Part shown: piece by piece, positions 1 to 7,173 of the stretch
Numbering within the stretch: the stretch's first letter is position 1
How the letters are laid out: each line of letters starts with the position of its first letter
Origin: Streptomyces zaomyceticus
Lineage (GTDB): Bacteria; Actinomycetota; Actinomycetes; Streptomycetales; Streptomycetaceae
DNA: 64,000 nt
Direction: 5' to 3'
Assembly (NCBI RefSeq): GCF_014656215.1
Contig: NZ_BNBZ01000014.1
Location: forward strand, 1-64,000
Program-made: the position numbers and the translations under genes
Notes under the pieces: model-generated
The model's input: only the letters and a program-made list of their open reading frames with translations
What the model was told of the DNA's origin: nothing
Databases searched by the model: none

Positions 1-32
1 AGGGCCGCCCCGCGAGATCGCGGGGCGGCCCT
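1..32. terminator. Intrinsic terminator hairpin (left window edge)
   Basis: A perfect 15-bp inverted repeat (1-15 with 18-32) with a 2-nt loop, GC-only at its core. It probably ends a transcript entering from the left of the window. No U-tract follows, as is usual in Streptomyces. Confidence 0.75.
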
Positions 33-183
33 CTTCGTCATGCCGGCCACGCGCCTCAGGAGGCCTGCCGGGCGTGTCACGGCCCACACCACGTCCGCTC
101 AACCCCCTAGGGGATGTCACAGCTCAGTGGCAAGGACAGGTCCGAGGAGCGCCCGCACAGCGGAAGCGGGTACGTTCGACGAC

Positions 184-1080
184 GTGGCTGGATTCAGGAA
201 CGGACGCGGCCGGGACAACCGCCCCCCGCACAATCAACCGCAGCAGGCGCCGTACGGGCACAACGCGGCCCCGCCGCCGTACCCGCAGCAGCAGTGGCAG
301 CAACCACCGCAGGGGCAGTACGGACAGCAGGGACAGCAGGGACAGCACGGGCAGCAGAGGCAGCAGCACGGACAGCAGCCCTACGGGGAGCCGGAGTACT
401 TCGGCGAGCCGTACGGCCAGCCGCAGCACCCGCACGCGGCGACGGCGAACAACCCGGGCCACACCCAGATGTTCAGCGTCGACGACCCCTACGGCAACGC
501 CGCGACCCACCACGCCGGCGCCGCCCCCGTACCGACGGGCCCGCGACTCCCGTGGAAGCCGCTCCTGAGCGGCATCGTGCTGCGCCCGGCGGACACCTTC
601 CTGCGCATGCGGGACCACGCCGTCTGGGGCCCGGCGCTGATCGTCACCTTCCTGTACGGGCTGCTCGCGATCTTCGGCTTCGACAAGGCGCGCGACGAGG
701 CGATCAACGCGACCCTGTCGACGGCGATCCCGTACGTCCTGATGACCGCCCTCGGGTTCGTCGTCGGCGGACTGATCCTGGGCGCGGTGACGCACACGAT
801 GGCGCGCCAGCTGGGCGGTGACGGGGCCTGGCAGCCCACGGTGGGCCTGTCGATGCTGATCATGTCGATCACGGACGCGCCCCGCCTGGTCTTCGCGCTC
901 TTCCTGGGCGGCGAGAACGGCCTCGTGCAGGTGGTCGGCTGGCTGACCTGGCTGGCGGCGGGAGCGCTCTTCACGGTGATGGTGAGCCGCTCGCACGACC
1001 TGCCCTGGCCGAAGGCGCTGGGCGCCTCGGCGATCCAGCTGGTGGCGCTGCTGAGCCTGATCAAGCTGGGCACGCTGTAG
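184..1080 (+). CDS. Yip1-family integral membrane protein
   Basis: A 298-residue protein read from a GTG at 184. The open frame extends further left, but residues after 184 begin the conserved-looking hydrophilic part. Residues 1-110 are rich in Gln, Gly, Pro and Tyr, with a GQQGQQGQ-type run, and are predicted disordered. The C-terminal half has about five hydrophobic segments (for example ALIVTFLYGLLAIFGF and YVLMTALGFVVGGLILGAV), which fits the Yip1 domain. It probably sits in the cytoplasmic membrane. Its substrate or partner cannot be read from sequence. It stands alone between two strong hairpins. The start is uncertain; the family call is moderately sure. Confidence 0.75.
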   Translation: MAGFRNGRGRDNRPPHNQPQQAPYGHNAAPPPYPQQQWQQPPQGQYGQQGQQGQHGQQRQQHGQQPYGEPEYFGEPYGQPQHPHAATANNPGHTQMFSVDDPYGNAATHHAGAAPVPTGPRLPWKPLLSGIVLRPADTFLRMRDHAVWGPALIVTFLYGLLAIFGFDKARDEAINATLSTAIPYVLMTALGFVVGGLILGAVTHTMARQLGGDGAWQPTVGLSMLIMSITDAPRLVFALFLGGENGLVQVVGWLTWLAAGALFTVMVSRSHDLPWPKALGASAIQLVALLSLIKLGTL

Positions 1081-1093
1081 AGCTCGCGTACGG

Positions 1094-1140
1094 ACACGGA
1101 GGAGCCCCCCGTCGGGGAACGACGGGGGGCTCCTCCGTGT
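1094..1140. terminator. Strong terminator after the Yip1 gene
   Basis: A perfect 20-bp stem (1094-1113 with 1121-1140) and a 7-nt loop, 13 nt after the Yip1-gene stop codon. Confidence 0.85.
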
Positions 1141-1219
1141 GCGCGCAAGGCCGCACTCCGTCCGCCGGCTGGGGCCTGTACGTCTGGGACCGACCTCTCC
1201 GCGGTCTCCCGTCCGACGC

Positions 1220-1258
1220 GAGGGGGCGACCCGCGAGAATCTCGCGGGTCGCCCCCTC
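1220..1258. terminator. Terminator for the leftward phosphoribosyltransferase operon
   Basis: A perfect 18-bp stem (1220-1237 with 1241-1258) and a 3-nt loop. It lies 23 nt past the stop of the minus-strand gene ending at 1282. With the hairpin at 1094-1140 it separates two convergent transcripts. Confidence 0.85.
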
Positions 1259-1281
1259 GTACGTCTTTCGCGCCCCTGCCG

Positions 1282-1779
1282 TCAGGCGTCGAGGACCTGG
1301 CCCTCGCGCTTGACGACGGGCGGCTCGACGGACCAGGGGAAGTTGATCCACTCGTCGGTCTTCTTCCACACGTACTCGCACTTCACGAGGGAGTGCGACT
1401 TCTCGTAGATGACGGCCGAACGGACCTCGGCGACATGGTCGACGCAGAAGTCGTGGACGAGCTTGAGGGTCTTGCCGGTGTCGGCGACGTCGTCGGTGAT
1501 GAGCACCTTCTTGTCGCTGAAGTCGATCGCGTCGGGCACGGGCGCCAGCATGACCGGCATCTCCAGCGTGGTGCCCACACCGGTGTAGAACTCCACGTTC
1601 ACGAGGTGGATGTTCTTGCAGTCCAGGGCGTAGGCCAGACCGCCGGCGACGAAGACACCGCCGCGGGCGATGGAGAGCACGATGTCGGGCTCGTAGCCGT
1701 CGTCGGCGATGGTCTGCGCCAGCTCACGGACGGCCCGCCCGAAGCCCTCGTACGTCAGGTTCTCGCGTACTTCACTCAT
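1282..1779 (-). CDS. Phosphoribosyltransferase (purine/xanthine PRT-like)
   Basis: A 165-residue type I phosphoribosyltransferase. The PRPP-binding loop is visible as VLITDDVADTGKT (about residues 93-105), preceded by the hydrophobic strand that normally holds the acidic pair. The N-terminal part has IVLSIARGGVFVAG, the usual pyrophosphate-loop region. Such enzymes join a base to PRPP to give a nucleotide in salvage; the actual base cannot be told from sequence. The gene starts 13 bp after dcd ends and is on the same strand, so the two are probably co-transcribed as a nucleotide-metabolism unit ending at the 1220-1258 hairpin. Confidence 0.85.
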   Translation of the reverse strand: MSEVRENLTYEGFGRAVRELAQTIADDGYEPDIVLSIARGGVFVAGGLAYALDCKNIHLVNVEFYTGVGTTLEMPVMLAPVPDAIDFSDKKVLITDDVADTGKTLKLVHDFCVDHVAEVRSAVIYEKSHSLVKCEYVWKKTDEWINFPWSVEPPVVKREGQVLDA

Positions 1780-1792
1780 GCCTGCGACCGCC

Positions 1793-2368
1793 TCACACCT
1801 GGGTCCGATGGAAGTTCATGAACGAGCGGGAGGCCGTCGGGCCCCGCTGGCCCTGGTACCGGGAGCCGTACCGCTCGCTCCCGTACGGGAACTCGGCGGG
1901 CGAGCTCAGCCGGAACATGCACAGCTGCCCGATCTTCATCCCCGGCCAGAGCTTGATCGGCAGGGTGGCGAGGTTCGACAGCTCCAGGGTCACGTGCCCG
2001 GAGAAACCGGGGTCGATGAACCCGGCGGTCGAATGGGTGACGAGCCCGAGCCGCCCGAGGGAACTCTTCCCCTCCAGTCGCGACGCGATGTCGTCCGGAA
2101 GGCTGATGACCTCGTAGGTCGAGGCGAGCACGAACTCGCCGGGGTGCAGGATGAACGCCTCGTCCCCCTCGGGCTCGACCTCACGGGTCAGGTCGAGCTG
2201 CTCGACGGCGGGGTCGATGTGGGGGTAGCGGTGGTTCTCGAACACCCGGAAGAAGCGGTCAAGCCTCACGTCGATGCTCGAGGGCTGCACCATGGATTCG
2301 TCGTACGGGTCGATGCGTACCCGTCCGGCGTCGATCTCGGCCCGGATGTCCTTGTCTGAGAGAAGCAC
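1793..2368 (-). CDS. dcd: dCTP deaminase, probably bifunctional (dUMP-forming)
   Basis: A 191-residue protein, the normal family length when read from the GTG at 2368 (start LLSDKDI). It converts dCTP to dUTP and, in the actinobacterial bifunctional type, on to dUMP for thymidylate synthesis. The signature SSLGRLGLVTHSTAGFIDPG and the following FSGHVTLELSN match the trimeric Dcd/dUTPase fold; the T-H-S-T-A-G-F segment resembles the bifunctional mycobacterial enzyme. It ends with the aromatic tail SRFMNFHR-like region. It lies between a small Cys-rich gene and a phosphoribosyltransferase on the same strand. Confidence 0.95.
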   Translation of the reverse strand: MLLSDKDIRAEIDAGRVRIDPYDESMVQPSSIDVRLDRFFRVFENHRYPHIDPAVEQLDLTREVEPEGDEAFILHPGEFVLASTYEVISLPDDIASRLEGKSSLGRLGLVTHSTAGFIDPGFSGHVTLELSNLATLPIKLWPGMKIGQLCMFRLSSPAEFPYGSERYGSRYQGQRGPTASRSFMNFHRTQV

Positions 2369-2433
2369 GCCCCCACGATACGCAGAGGGCGCGGACCTGC
2401 CCCAATCGGCAGGGGCCCGCGCCCCGGCACCCG

Positions 2434-2607
2434 TCAGCGCCGCCCGATCTCCACCGGCACCGCATGCCGCAGCCGCGCACACCGCGGACACCGAATGAGC
2501 CGCCCGGGCCCGATCCGCCCGTCCCCGAGCTGCTGAAGCGGGAACGACGCGGTAGTGAACACATGCCCTTCGGCACAACGGACGACGGTGCGCTCCATCG
2601 AACCCAT
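2434..2607 (-). CDS. Small Cys-rich (zinc-ribbon-like) protein
   Basis: A 57-residue protein with an ATG at 2607 preceded by an AAGGGA ribosome-binding site. It carries one Cys followed by an EGH (RCAEGHVFTT) and a distal CPRC, a pattern that could bind one zinc ion. The rest is basic, with a Gly-rich middle. No pathway can be assigned. It lies 65 bp upstream of dcd on the same strand and may be the first gene of that transcript. Confidence 0.6.
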   Translation of the reverse strand: MGSMERTVVRCAEGHVFTTASFPLQQLGDGRIGPGRLIRCPRCARLRHAVPVEIGRR

Positions 2608-2705
2608 CAAGTCCCTTCCCCTACACATGTGGTGGACGGGAAGCCACATTAGGGGATGAAGGGGACACCCTCCAGGCGGCACTCCGCAGGCACGGAAGCG
2701 TGAGC

Positions 2706-2734
2706 TTCGCCTCAAGTGGCGCATGGGGTACAGT
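2706..2734 (+). promoter_or_regulatory. Predicted sigma-70-type promoter of the tRNA-Gly gene
   Basis: A -35-like TTCGCC (2706-2711), a 17-bp spacer and a -10 TACAGT (2729-2734) lie 35 bp before the mature tRNA 5' end, so transcription would start near 2741. Confidence 0.55.
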
Positions 2735-2769
2735 GTGCAACGATGCGGCACGGATCACCCGGCCGCTGT

Positions 2770-2843
2770 GCGGATGTAGTTTAATGGTAGAACATGAGCT
2801 TCCCAAGCTTATAGCGCGGGTTCGATTCCCGTCATCCGCTCCA
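2770..2843 (+). tRNA. tRNA-Gly (anticodon CCC)
   Basis: A full cloverleaf can be drawn. The acceptor stem GCGGATG pairs with CATCCGC. The anticodon stem TGAGC pairs with GCTTA around the loop TTCCCAA, giving anticodon CCC. The T stem/loop contains GTTCGATT, and the gene ends with discriminator T and an encoded CCA (2841-2843). The 3' half from the anticodon loop onward doubles as the attachment site of the element to its right. Three other partial copies in the window (12708, 17048, 17770) lack the 5' half and the CCA. Confidence 0.97.
2800..2841 (+). repeat. attL core: tRNA-Gly 3' half, copy 1
   Basis: Forty-two bases from the first nucleotide of the anticodon loop to just past the discriminator, identical to 12708-12749. 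Starting exactly at the anticodon loop fits tyrosine-integrase strand exchange there. With the integrase next door it marks the left junction of the integrated element. Confidence 0.9.
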
Positions 2844-2850
2844 TAGCAAA

Positions 2851-2877
2851 GCCCCAGGTCAGCGACCCGGGGCTTTT
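2851..2877 (+). terminator. tRNA-Gly terminator
   Basis: A 10-bp stem with one mismatch (2851-2860 with 2864-2873) followed by TTTT. The same hairpin follows each of the other three tRNA-3'-half copies, with perfect pairing there, so it travels with the att sequence. It also ends the convergent integrase transcript (stop at 2895). Confidence 0.85.
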
Positions 2878-2894
2878 GTGTTGTCCAGACCCTT

Positions 2895-4040
2895 CTACTG
2901 GTCGCGTGCCAGATCCGTGCCAGAAGGCTTGGAGCGCAGCGTCTGCACCCGGGCGTCGATCCCCGCGGCTACCTCGCGCTGCCGCTCAAGATTCGAGTGC
3001 TGGTAGATCATGGCCGCCTTCTCGGACGACTGTCCGGCACGCACCATCGTGTCCTTGAGCGTCGCCCCGGACTGAGTCGACAGCGTGTGACCGGTGTGCC
3101 GGAGGTCGTAGAAGGTGAACCCCTCAGGAAGGCCGGCGGCCTTGCGGGCCTTCTTCCATTTCCGACCGAATGTCGTACGCCGGAAGGGGGCGCCCCTCTC
3201 CCCCACGAAGAGGAGTCCGTCCGGCTTCTGCTCGGCGTACAGGTACATGTGGGTCTTGAGGTCGCCCGCCATAAAGGCCGGCAGGACGATGAACCGCTTG
3301 CCCGCCTCCGACTTGGTCGCACCAGGAGCCCGGCGACCGGTGTTCAGCTCGGGCTCGGCGCGACGCACCCACACGCCGACGTTGGCGAGGTCGACGTCCG
3401 AGCGTCGAAGGCCCGCCTGTTCCTCCGGCCGGGCGGGGCCGTACGCGGCGATGTAGACCATGAGGCGCCAGCGCGGACCCATGGCCTTGGCGACGGCGTC
3501 GACCTGGTCGACGGTGGCGGTGGGCCGCTCTGCCGGGGTCTCCTTGCCCGCACCCGGGATGCGGCACGGGTTCCGCCTGATCAGCTCGTCATCCGCGGCC
3601 GTCTCAAGGATCGCCTTGAGCAGCCGGTAGGACTTCGCGACGGTCGTCGAACCCGTCACCTTGAGTCGTTCCGCCCGCCATGTTCGGACGCGCGGCGGGG
3701 TGATCTCGTCCAGGTCCAAGGCCTCGAAGGTGGGGAGAAGATGCAGCCGGAGCAGACGCCGGTAGAGCTCCTCGGTGGTCTCCTCCAGGTCGCGTTCCTC
3801 GACCCACTGGAGCGCGTACTCGGCGAAGTTCACGGCCCCGGCGTCCGGGTCACGCCAGTCGCCCTTGTTGATCTCGGTCTGCTTCTCGGCGAGCCAGTCG
3901 TCAGCGTCCCTGGTGGTCGCGAACGTGTCGGGTGCCGGACGCATGACGCCGTCAGGCCCCGGATACCGCGCCTGGAAGCGGCCCGAGGGCAGCTTGCGGA
4001 TGGCTCCAAAGCGACGTCGTCGGCCACGGCTGTTGGCCAT
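2895..4040 (-). CDS. int: Tyrosine-type site-specific integrase
   Basis: A 381-residue recombinase that would insert and, with Xis, excise the element at tRNA-Gly. The N-terminal 60 residues resemble the AP2-like arm-binding domain, followed by a SAM-like core-binding domain (about 70-170) and the catalytic domain. Visible catalytic residues are Arg in ARPEEQAGLRRSD, the HxxR-type box DLRHTGHTL, and Tyr in MIYQHSN. The position that is usually His in the LGH box is Gln here (RAGQSSEKA). The stop lies 52 bp from the tRNA end, the standard place for an AICE integrase. Its ATG overlaps the xis stop by one base (TGATG). Confidence 0.95.
   Translation of the reverse strand: MANSRGRRRRFGAIRKLPSGRFQARYPGPDGVMRPAPDTFATTRDADDWLAEKQTEINKGDWRDPDAGAVNFAEYALQWVEERDLEETTEELYRRLLRLHLLPTFEALDLDEITPPRVRTWRAERLKVTGSTTVAKSYRLLKAILETAADDELIRRNPCRIPGAGKETPAERPTATVDQVDAVAKAMGPRWRLMVYIAAYGPARPEEQAGLRRSDVDLANVGVWVRRAEPELNTGRRAPGATKSEAGKRFIVLPAFMAGDLKTHMYLYAEQKPDGLLFVGERGAPFRRTTFGRKWKKARKAAGLPEGFTFYDLRHTGHTLSTQSGATLKDTMVRAGQSSEKAAMIYQHSNLERQREVAAGIDARVQTLRSKPSGTDLARDQ
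2905..2923. repeat. Probable integrase arm-type site, left copy
   Basis: Two CGTGCCAG units in tandem (11-bp period). The 19-bp block recurs with one mismatch at 12579-12597 near the other end of the element, in the same orientation. It lies within the last codons of int, 64 bp inside attL. Confidence 0.6.
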
Positions 4041-4255
4041 CAGGCAGCCCTCCCGAAGCGCGAGCGGGCGCGGGTCTGGGCGGGCTCGACGGTGTTGGCC
4101 GCGATGTACTCCTGAACGGCGCTCTCCGGGATGCGCACGTGGGTGCCGACCTTCACGTACCGAATGCGCCGCTCAGCGACGAGGCGCCGCGGGAACCGGA
4201 CGGTGGTGCCGAGCAGTTCGGCGACCTGGACGACGGACAGGTATCGATCACTCAT
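4040..4255 (-). CDS. xis: Excisionase (helix-turn-helix, MerR/Xis type)
   Basis: A 71-residue DNA-binding protein read from ATG 4255 (start MSDRYL). It has the winged-helix pattern YLSVVQVAELLGTTVRFPRR followed by VGTHVRIPESAVQEYI, typical of AICE excisionases that steer the integrase toward excision. The gene overlaps the end of repSA by 8 nt and its stop codon touches the int start, so rep, xis and int are translationally coupled. A longer frame reaches 4339 but lies inside repSA. Confidence 0.88.
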   Translation of the reverse strand: MSDRYLSVVQVAELLGTTVRFPRRLVAERRIRYVKVGTHVRIPESAVQEYIAANTVEPAQTRARSRFGRAA

Positions 4256-5645
4256 CTCGTTCCCCCATGAGTTCTTCGCGGGCGATCTCTCGGTTGTGCT
4301 GGATGTCGCGGCGGATGTTGGCGGCGAGCCAGGACTCACCGGGTGTCGCGCCGTGGCCGGCGTAGGTCCAGTGGGCGACGACGAGGAGGGTGGACTCCGG
4401 GTGTTCGTCGGGGTCGGGCAGACCGAGGGCTGTGCGCTGCTGGTGGGCGCGGTAGTCGGCGCGGACCTGGCGTAAGGCGCCGAGGGTGGTGGAGTAGCGG
4501 CGGGATTTGGTGGAGAAGTGGCCGCGGAAGCCGAGCATGTGGGCCCAGGCCCTGAGGCGTCGGTCGGGGTAGGCCGAGTCGAGGTCCATGCAGGCTTCCA
4601 TCAGGCGCCGGGGGTGGTCGGGGACGTCGAGGAGGATCAGGGCTTCCTTGTTGCCGACGCGGTGGTCGACGGAGCCGGTCGTTTCGGCGGCTTTGGTGGC
4701 GTACTTGGCGACGTAGGCGGCGACGGCCTGTTCGGTGAGGTCTTCGCCCTGGCCGAAGGCGCCGATGGGCTGAACGTCGAGCTGGGTGCCCCACTGGAGG
4801 ACCCAGTCGTTCGTGTAGCCGTGGTCCTCGTTGGCGGGGACGACGACTTGGACGCGGGCGGCGGCGGCGCGGATGGCGTCGGTGAGGAGGCCGAGGGTGG
4901 CCCAGGCCGGGGGCGGGGTGTGGGGGCCCTGGGGGCCGTCGAAGCGGATGACGGCGTGGAAGTGGACGGCGCCGCGCTTTTGGTATTCGGCGACTTTGCC
5001 GAAGGAGACGCGGGACTGTTCGCGGGCGACTTTCTGGGTGAGGCCGGCGCGGGCGGCGATCTCGCGACGGAGGTAGATCGTGAAGTACCGCCACAGCTCG
5101 GAGGCGTGGTTGTTCCACAGCACCGCCCCCGCGTAGTCGTACGTAGCCGGGTCGAGCGGGGTGCCCAGTTCCGGGGCGTCCTCGAGGTGGCGGGTGCCGC
5201 AGCGGCATGGGCGGGTGCCGGGCCGGTTGTGGACGGGGCCGAAGGACGGGGCGGTCAGCGTGGCAAAGACACGCGGGTGGTCGCGGATCGTGTCGGGGGT
5301 GCCCTTGTCGGGTGCGCCGACGAGTCCGGCGCGGATGAGGTGGTAGGTGTCTCCGGCGTAGGTCCAGGCGCAGGAGGGGCAGCGGGAGGCCCGGCGGTTG
5401 CCGCAGGCGACGCGGAGGACCCCGCCGGGTTCGGCGTCGGTGTTGTAGGCGTGGAGCACGGTGCGGGTGGCGGGGTCGAGGGTTTTGGTGCCGCCGGTGA
5501 GGCGGATGGGGGCGGTGCAGCCGCCGGTGCGGCGGAGTTGTTCGGTGAGGCGGTCGAAGCCGGGAGACCCGGCCACCCGGAGCAGGTCGCTCAGGGTGGC
5601 CGGGTCCAGGCCCGCCGCGATGGCGGAGTCGGTCAAGGCGGTCAC
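4248..5645 (-). CDS. repSA: RepSA-family replication initiator (HUH endonuclease)
   Basis: A 465-residue rolling-circle-type initiator that nicks the excised element at its origin. It has an N-terminal Cys cluster (CGNRRASRCPSCAW; CRCGTRH) suggesting a zinc-binding region, an HUH metal motif seen as HFHAVIRFD around residue 235, and a C-terminal AYVAKYATK segment holding the probable catalytic Tyr. This matches pSAM2 RepSA in architecture and gene position. The start is a GTG at 5645 that overlaps the stop of the upstream small gene as GTGA. Replication lets AICEs raise copy number before transfer. Confidence 0.93.
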   Translation of the reverse strand: MTALTDSAIAAGLDPATLSDLLRVAGSPGFDRLTEQLRRTGGCTAPIRLTGGTKTLDPATRTVLHAYNTDAEPGGVLRVACGNRRASRCPSCAWTYAGDTYHLIRAGLVGAPDKGTPDTIRDHPRVFATLTAPSFGPVHNRPGTRPCRCGTRHLEDAPELGTPLDPATYDYAGAVLWNNHASELWRYFTIYLRREIAARAGLTQKVAREQSRVSFGKVAEYQKRGAVHFHAVIRFDGPQGPHTPPPAWATLGLLTDAIRAAAARVQVVVPANEDHGYTNDWVLQWGTQLDVQPIGAFGQGEDLTEQAVAAYVAKYATKAAETTGSVDHRVGNKEALILLDVPDHPRRLMEACMDLDSAYPDRRLRAWAHMLGFRGHFSTKSRRYSTTLGALRQVRADYRAHQQRTALGLPDPDEHPESTLLVVAHWTYAGHGATPGESWLAANIRRDIQHNREIAREELMGERDE

Positions 5646-5821
5646 TTCCCGGCGCGGGTGAGGGCGGCGGGGAAGGTGCGGCCGAGGCCCCGGCAGGTGG
5701 GGCAGTGGACGGGGATGGTGTCCCGGGTGCCGTCGGCGGCGGGGAGGCCGGTGGTGATGGTGGCGGTGGCGAAGCCGTCGCAGTCGCGGCAGACGCGCGG
5801 GGTCGGGGTCTGGGGCATCAT
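5642..5821 (-). CDS. Small Cys-motif AICE protein upstream of repSA
   Basis: A 59-residue protein with two CxxC knuckles (CRDCDG near residue 11 and CPTCRG near residue 42), a DnaJ-zinc-finger-like spacing with Gly after each pair. Start at ATG 5821 behind AAGGGA; a second ATG follows at once. It is translationally coupled to repSA (GTGA overlap). Small Cys proteins in this position are common in AICEs; whether this one assists Rep or binds RNA/DNA is not known. Confidence 0.75.
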   Translation of the reverse strand: MMPQTPTPRVCRDCDGFATATITTGLPAADGTRDTIPVHCPTCRGLGRTFPAALTRAGK

Positions 5822-5912
5822 GAGCTGTCCCTTTCGGGTCCGTTGGATCTGGGAGGGGTTCAGGCGCCCGGGGCGGCGGAAGTTTGGCGACGGAGGCCGT
5901 CCCGGGGGCCGC

Positions 5913-6470
5913 TTAGCGTGTGTTGCGCCTGCCGTGGCCCTTGGCGGCGTACATCGAGGTGTCGGCGGCCGAGAGGGCGTCGGTGAGGGTCGGGACCGGC
6001 AGGCAGTCGCGGTGGCAGTGGCCGACCGACGCCGAGACCGGCAGGACCCGCCCGCTATGGGTGACCGGCTGGTCCAGGGCGGCGCGGAGGGCAAAGAGGC
6101 CGGCGGTGTGGCCGGGGTCAGTGACGATGGCGGCGAACTCGTCTCCGCCGAGGCGGGCGGCAATGCCGTGACGGCCGCACCAGCCGCTCAGACGCCGAGC
6201 GGTGGCGGCGAGGACCGTGTCTCCGGCGGCGTGGCCGTGGGTGTCATTGACGGCCTTGAAGTCGTCCAGGTCGACCAGGAGCACGAGCGCGTTCGCGTGC
6301 TTGGCCAGGAGGTGTTCGGCGCGGGTGGTCCATCCGGCGCGGGTGTGGAGGCCGGTCAGGGGGTCGCGGCGGGCGGTGGCCAGGCGGCGCCAGAGCAGTC
6401 CGCCGTGCAGGGCCCACCCGAGGGCCGGTAAGCCCGCGGCCGCGATCGTCTGCGTGTCCACGGGGTTCAC
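5913..6470 (-). CDS. GGDEF-domain diguanylate cyclase carried by the AICE
   Basis: A 185-residue protein that would make cyclic di-GMP from two GTP. One short hydrophobic stretch at the N-terminus (about residues 8-27) could anchor it or form a stub. The domain is complete: DPLTGLHTR, DLDDFKAVNDTHGHAAGD (metal and base site), LGGDEFAAI (intact active-site loop), SASVGH, and the terminal ADTSMYAAKGHGR. There is no RxxD inhibitory site five residues before GGDEF, so product inhibition may be absent. The GTG start overlaps the upstream membrane-protein stop (GTGA), placing it firmly inside the transfer/replication operon rather than as loose cargo. In Streptomyces c-di-GMP acts through BldD to hold vegetative growth. 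Confidence 0.93.
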   Translation of the reverse strand: MNPVDTQTIAAAGLPALGWALHGGLLWRRLATARRDPLTGLHTRAGWTTRAEHLLAKHANALVLLVDLDDFKAVNDTHGHAAGDTVLAATARRLSGWCGRHGIAARLGGDEFAAIVTDPGHTAGLFALRAALDQPVTHSGRVLPVSASVGHCHRDCLPVPTLTDALSAADTSMYAAKGHGRRNTR

Positions 6471-6778
6471 CGGCCCTTCTGCATGTCGCGGACGAGCAGG
6501 CGCAGGACGACGGCGATCAGGGCGACGGAGACGCCGGTGATGGCGACCGCGAGGAGCATCGAGACCAGGACGGCGCCGACGACCAGGACGACGGCGCCAC
6601 CGCTCGCGGCGAGGGCGACCGCGCTGCCGGGGGTGAGCTGGACCGTGGTGCGGGCCGCGGCGACCGGCACCAGGGCCGAGGCCGGCGTCGGCTCGATGTC
6701 GGTCACGGGGGCGGGCTGAGCGAGCGGGGTGACGATGCCGGTCGGGAGCGGGTTGACCGGGATGCGGGGCTGGAGCAT
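6467..6778 (-). CDS. Small membrane protein of the AICE (SpdB2-like)
   Basis: A 103-residue protein with a Pro-rich N-terminus (about 40 residues), then two adjacent hydrophobic segments (AVALAASGGAVVLVVGAVLV; LAVAITGVSVALIAVVLRLLV) and a basic tail. The size, order and location next to other short membrane proteins resemble the spread (Spd) proteins that help an AICE move through recipient mycelium. The function is inferred from position. The stop overlaps the GGDEF gene start. Confidence 0.7.
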   Translation of the reverse strand: MLQPRIPVNPLPTGIVTPLAQPAPVTDIEPTPASALVPVAAARTTVQLTPGSAVALAASGGAVVLVVGAVLVSMLLAVAITGVSVALIAVVLRLLVRDMQKGR

Positions 6779-6789
6779 GGCGGGTCTCC

Positions 6790-6945
6790 CTACTTGGTGA
6801 TCGGGTCGATGAGCGGGGCGAGGAGGCTGTCGGCGAGGAGGTAGCCGCCGAGGAGGATCACGGCGACGAGCCACCAGGGCGGGCGGATGAGCTTGATGCC
6901 GAGACCGCCGACGACGATCAGGGCGAGCCAGAGCGGGACGTCCAT
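6790..6945 (-). CDS. Very small membrane protein of the AICE (Spd-type)
   Basis: A 51-residue, almost wholly hydrophobic protein (MDVPLWLALIVVGGLGI then WWLVAVILLGGYLLADSLL), predicted as two membrane helices. ATG at 6945 behind an AAGGAG site. It lies 11 bp upstream of the next Spd-like gene on the same strand. Probable role in intramycelial spread, inferred from context only. Confidence 0.65.
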   Translation of the reverse strand: MDVPLWLALIVVGGLGIKLIRPPWWLVAVILLGGYLLADSLLAPLIDPITK

Positions 6946-6965
6946 GACGCGGAACTCCTTGAAGG

Positions 6966-7154
6966 TCAGCGGGGCTGGCAGCGGTGGGTGCGGGCGGCAA
7001 GTTCGGCGGCGGCGCGGGTGTTGTAGTCGGCGGAGAAGTCGCAGCGCGGGGCGGTGCACACGGCGGTGTGCTTGGTGCGGCCCCGGCCGTCGCAGTGGGT
7101 GCCGACCTGCACCGGGCCGATGCGGATCACGTGGTGGAAGCGGTTCGGTCGCAC
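6966..7154 (-). CDS. Mobile-element transfer protein (SpdA-like, small basic)
   Basis: A 62-residue protein from GTG 7154 with a strong GGAGGT ribosome-binding site. It starts RPNRFHHVIRIGPVQVG, then carries two Cys (AVCTAPRCDF) and ends with THRC. Proteins of this pattern recur in Streptomyces AICEs as transfer or spread proteins. No catalytic motif is visible. A longer open frame to 7439 is a shadow of the DUF2637 gene. Confidence 0.72.
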   Translation of the reverse strand: MRPNRFHHVIRIGPVQVGTHCDGRGRTKHTAVCTAPRCDFSADYNTRAAAELAARTHRCQPR

Positions 7155-7173
7155 GGGTCTACCTCCTTTCTGG

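Noticed and set aside
4518..6431. 637-codon frame on the plus strand opposite repSA and the GGDEF gene
   Set aside because: Gly/Val/Arg-rich with no domain; it is the antisense of well-supported minus-strand genes.
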